Shown in pieces: positions 62,284-64,000 of a stretch of DNA of 64,000 nucleotides (positions within the stretch are counted from its first letter, which is position 1; each line of letters begins with the position of its first letter). The stretch is from positions 1,058,186-1,122,185 of the forward strand of contig NZ_DASYHI010000020.1 in NCBI RefSeq assembly GCF_035998675.1, given 5' to 3'. The notes under the pieces are model-generated. The model searched no databases. It had not been told where the DNA came from and saw nothing but the letters and a program-made list of their open reading frames with translations. Both the position numbers and the translations under genes were made by a program. Source of the stretch: Telluribacter sp035998675 (lineage in GTDB: Bacteria; Bacteroidota; Bacteroidia; Cytophagales; Spirosomataceae).

Positions 62284-63687
62284 TCAGAATCCACTAACGT
62301 TGAGACGGCCACCCGTTACACACTTACCTGAAAGGGATGCCGTAGGAACAGCGGCGTTTAAGATGTCAGCTTTCAGATTAGCGCCTCGGTTGGTACTTGC
62401 TGCTGCCCGTAGGACGGCACCACCCGTAACGTGGGGAGTAGCCATAGAGGTACCACTGTAAGTACCGTAGGTAGCCGGAGGCAGGGTCGAATAGATGCTT
62501 GAACCGGGTGCGCCCAGATCAACCGTGGTAGCGCCATAGTTAGAGAAACCGGACTTCGCACCCGTGTTGGTGATGGAGGCCACGGCAATAACGTTGGCAC
62601 TGGTATAGTTAGAAGGATAATTGGCCGTTACATCGTTGTCATCGCCTACTCCGTCACTACCTCCATTGCCAGCGGCTGCAATAAACAGGATGCTCTGAGC
62701 ATTGGCCCGATCAATAGCGTCCTTTAAAGCCTGCGAAAAGCCACCGCCGCCCCAGGAGTTGTTGCTGGCAATCAGATCAATCCCATGGCGAATTTTCAGG
62801 TCGGTTAAATAGTCAACGGCTTTGATGGCGCTGGTAGTGGTACCACCGCGGCGGCCCAGAAATTTACAGGAAATCATTTTTACCTGCCAGCTTACTCCGG
62901 CTACTCCGGTGCCGTTACCGCCTAAGCCCCCGATAGTGCCGGCTACGTGCGTACCGTGCTTATCAAGAGACCCCTTGTTTCCACCGTCATAGACCGAGTT
63001 ATTATTACCATCAAAGTCCCAGCCATTAATGTCATCTACGTAGCCATTGCCATCATTGTCTCTGCCGTCTACGGGATCAAAAGGATTCACCCACATATTT
63101 GCTTTCAGATCGGGATGTTCCACCTGAACCCCTTCGTCGATAATCCCGACAATGACCGTATTTGAACCGGTTCTACCTGCTGCCCAGGCTTCACCAGCCT
63201 GGCTGCCAAACTGATTGGCGGGGCTGGTAGCATCACCGTACATTCCCCACAGCGATCCGTTAGTGTAAGAAGGGTCGTTGGAAACCGCATCATAGGTATA
63301 AATGTAGTTGGGCTCGGCGTACTCAATTTCGGGTAGCCCCTTTAGCCTTGCCATGGCATCCAGTACTGCAGCCGGAGTCCTAACCACTACTATTCCCTCC
63401 CGGTCGCCGGTTCTTTCCATCATTCTGGTCAGGACACGCTCCGAAATAATACCACTAACCCTGGCCAGCGCCTCGGCCTTCCTTGAGTTGTCAAGTCCGG
63501 CCTTGAACTTCACAATCAGCTCGTTGGGCACGTACTCGTCCACGGCCACCCGGGCCGAAGTGGCAGGACTACCCTCCTGCGGGGTTTCGGTAAATTCTAC
63601 CTCCTTCATACAACCCGTGACCAGCAAGGCCACCGATAAACAAGCCACTGCCGTGGTCATTTTCATACTTCTGTAATTTGTTTTCAT
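62284..63687 (-). CDS. S8 family subtilisin-like serine protease, lipoprotein
   Basis: The 467-residue protease has a lipoprotein signal (LSVALLVTGC, Cys26), then an I9-like propeptide (~50-130, 'YVPNELIVKFKAGLDNSRKA', 'IEYAEPNYIYTYD'). The catalytic domain shows the triad: Asp in 'VIVGIIDEGVQVEHPDLK', His in 'DKHGTHVAGTIGGLGG' and Ser in 'YSGTSMATPHVTGGAV', with oxyanion Asn in 'FIAAAGNGGSDGVG'. A calcium-type Asp loop, 'DPVDGRDNDGNGYVDDINGW', lies between Asp and His. It would degrade proteins at the cell surface or periplasm. It seems complete, with no sorting domain at the C-terminus. Confidence 0.93.
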   Translation of the reverse strand: MKTNYRSMKMTTAVACLSVALLVTGCMKEVEFTETPQEGSPATSARVAVDEYVPNELIVKFKAGLDNSRKAEALARVSGIISERVLTRMMERTGDREGIVVVRTPAAVLDAMARLKGLPEIEYAEPNYIYTYDAVSNDPSYTNGSLWGMYGDATSPANQFGSQAGEAWAAGRTGSNTVIVGIIDEGVQVEHPDLKANMWVNPFDPVDGRDNDGNGYVDDINGWDFDGNNNSVYDGGNKGSLDKHGTHVAGTIGGLGGNGTGVAGVSWQVKMISCKFLGRRGGTTTSAIKAVDYLTDLKIRHGIDLIASNNSWGGGGFSQALKDAIDRANAQSILFIAAAGNGGSDGVGDDNDVTANYPSNYTSANVIAVASITNTGAKSGFSNYGATTVDLGAPGSSIYSTLPPATYGTYSGTSMATPHVTGGAVLRAAASTNRGANLKADILNAAVPTASLSGKCVTGGRLNVSGF

Positions 63688-63879
63688 ACGATGTTATTTT
63701 AGGTGCATAAGACCGAAATTTAGCCATTTGCCCGAGCTTTAAGTTACCGTTCACGAAGTACCCGGCTACTAATCTTTTACCGGGTTTGCCCCTGTCTTTT
63801 CCGCTACTTTTTATTATTTGTAACCCCTCCTCTGTTTTTAGAAAAAGAATATTTTTTATATTAGATTATGTTTTGGAAA

Positions 63880-64000
63880 CTAATTTGGCATTCTATTTAG
63901 GAATATGGTTGCAAAAGCGATTTGTATCATGGCCTCAGAAGATTCTACGGTTTTCTCATAATCCTTAGCCAGTCGGCGTCTGAAATTGAGCCATCCAAAT
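63880..64000 (-). mobile_element. C-terminal end of an IS5-family transposase (runs off window)
   Basis: The minus-strand frame from the right edge reads 'FGWLNFRRRLAKDYEKTVES' followed by 'SEAMIQIAFATIFLNRMPN' and a stop at 63880-63882. 'FGWLNFRRRLAKDYE' is the conserved end of IS5-type DDE transposases (usually preceded by ERTF). The upstream part, including the DDE residues, is outside the window. The IS end should lie a little left of 63880; a candidate start of the terminal repeat is near 63830 (TGTTTTTAGAAAAAG), but this is a guess. The 63688-63829 stretch shows nothing else. Confidence 0.8.

Noticed and set aside
1..64000. CRISPR arrays, tRNA or rRNA genes, riboswitches
   Set aside because: No regularly spaced repeats, no tRNA-like cloverleaf ends and no known aptamer core were noticed by eye; a covariance-model search would be needed to exclude small RNAs.

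Overview
The window looks like part of a Bacteroidota chromosome, most likely order Cytophagales (Spirosomaceae-like). This rests on protein families, not on a search: SusC/SusD pairs driven by ECF sigma/FecR modules, DUF4974-type FecR tails, many Cys-type sulfatases, twin-arginine Gfo/Idh/MocA oxidoreductases, and a TTTG-N19-TAnnTTTG promoter. No rRNA, tRNA or CRISPR array was seen. Coding density is high, and most operon ends carry long perfect hairpins.

Region 1 (1-30.7 kb) is glycan-utilisation territory. A truncated esterase at the left edge is followed by ECF sigma, FecR, SusC, SusD, sulfatase and two FAD oxidoreductases (0.6-12.5 kb). A PhyH-type dioxygenase follows on the minus strand, then an enolase-family minigene with a large internal deletion, an esterase and a second sulfatase. 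A second ECF sigma, FecR, SusC, SusD, sulfatase set (16.7-25.4 kb) leads to an intact enolase-superfamily gene. After a PhoD-like phosphatase comes a collapsed third locus (29.6-30.7 kb): a frameshifted ECF sigma gene and short scraps of susC, susD and the same enolase. In the intact loci, SusC and SusD would take up a sulfated or acidic glycan, the sulfatases desulfate it, and the STN domain of SusC signals through FecR to the sigma factor.

Region 2 (30.8-38.3 kb) carries a DUF5060 glycosidase, a GH53 endo-galactanase, an S9 dipeptidyl peptidase, a DUF6364/PIN toxin-antitoxin pair with a clear promoter inside a palindromic operator, and an apiosidase-like DUF4038 enzyme. Together they suggest pectin-type substrates.

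Region 3 (38.6-44.7 kb) is the most interesting part. It is an AT-rich, four-gene, tightly overlapping operon: a metallo-beta-lactamase-fold hydrolase, a trypsin-like protease with a long C-terminal domain, a small middle component, and a Rad50-like ABC ATPase with a central CxxC zinc hook. This matches the logic of the ABC-three-component (ABC-3C) conflict systems and is probably a horizontally acquired defence module.

Region 4 (44.9-64 kb) is mixed: a DUF1593 protein, NamZ-type muramidase, 2'-5' RNA ligase-like protein, lipoprotein beta-propeller, a fourth sulfatase, an MmeI-like fused restriction-modification enzyme with an AT-rich specificity section, a second toxin-antitoxin pair (UPF0175/DUF3368), two secreted Gfo/Idh oxidoreductases flanking a TIM-barrel isomerase, an NAD-binding epimerase-like protein, a universal stress protein, a subtilisin-like lipoprotein protease, and the tail of an IS5-type transposase at the right edge.
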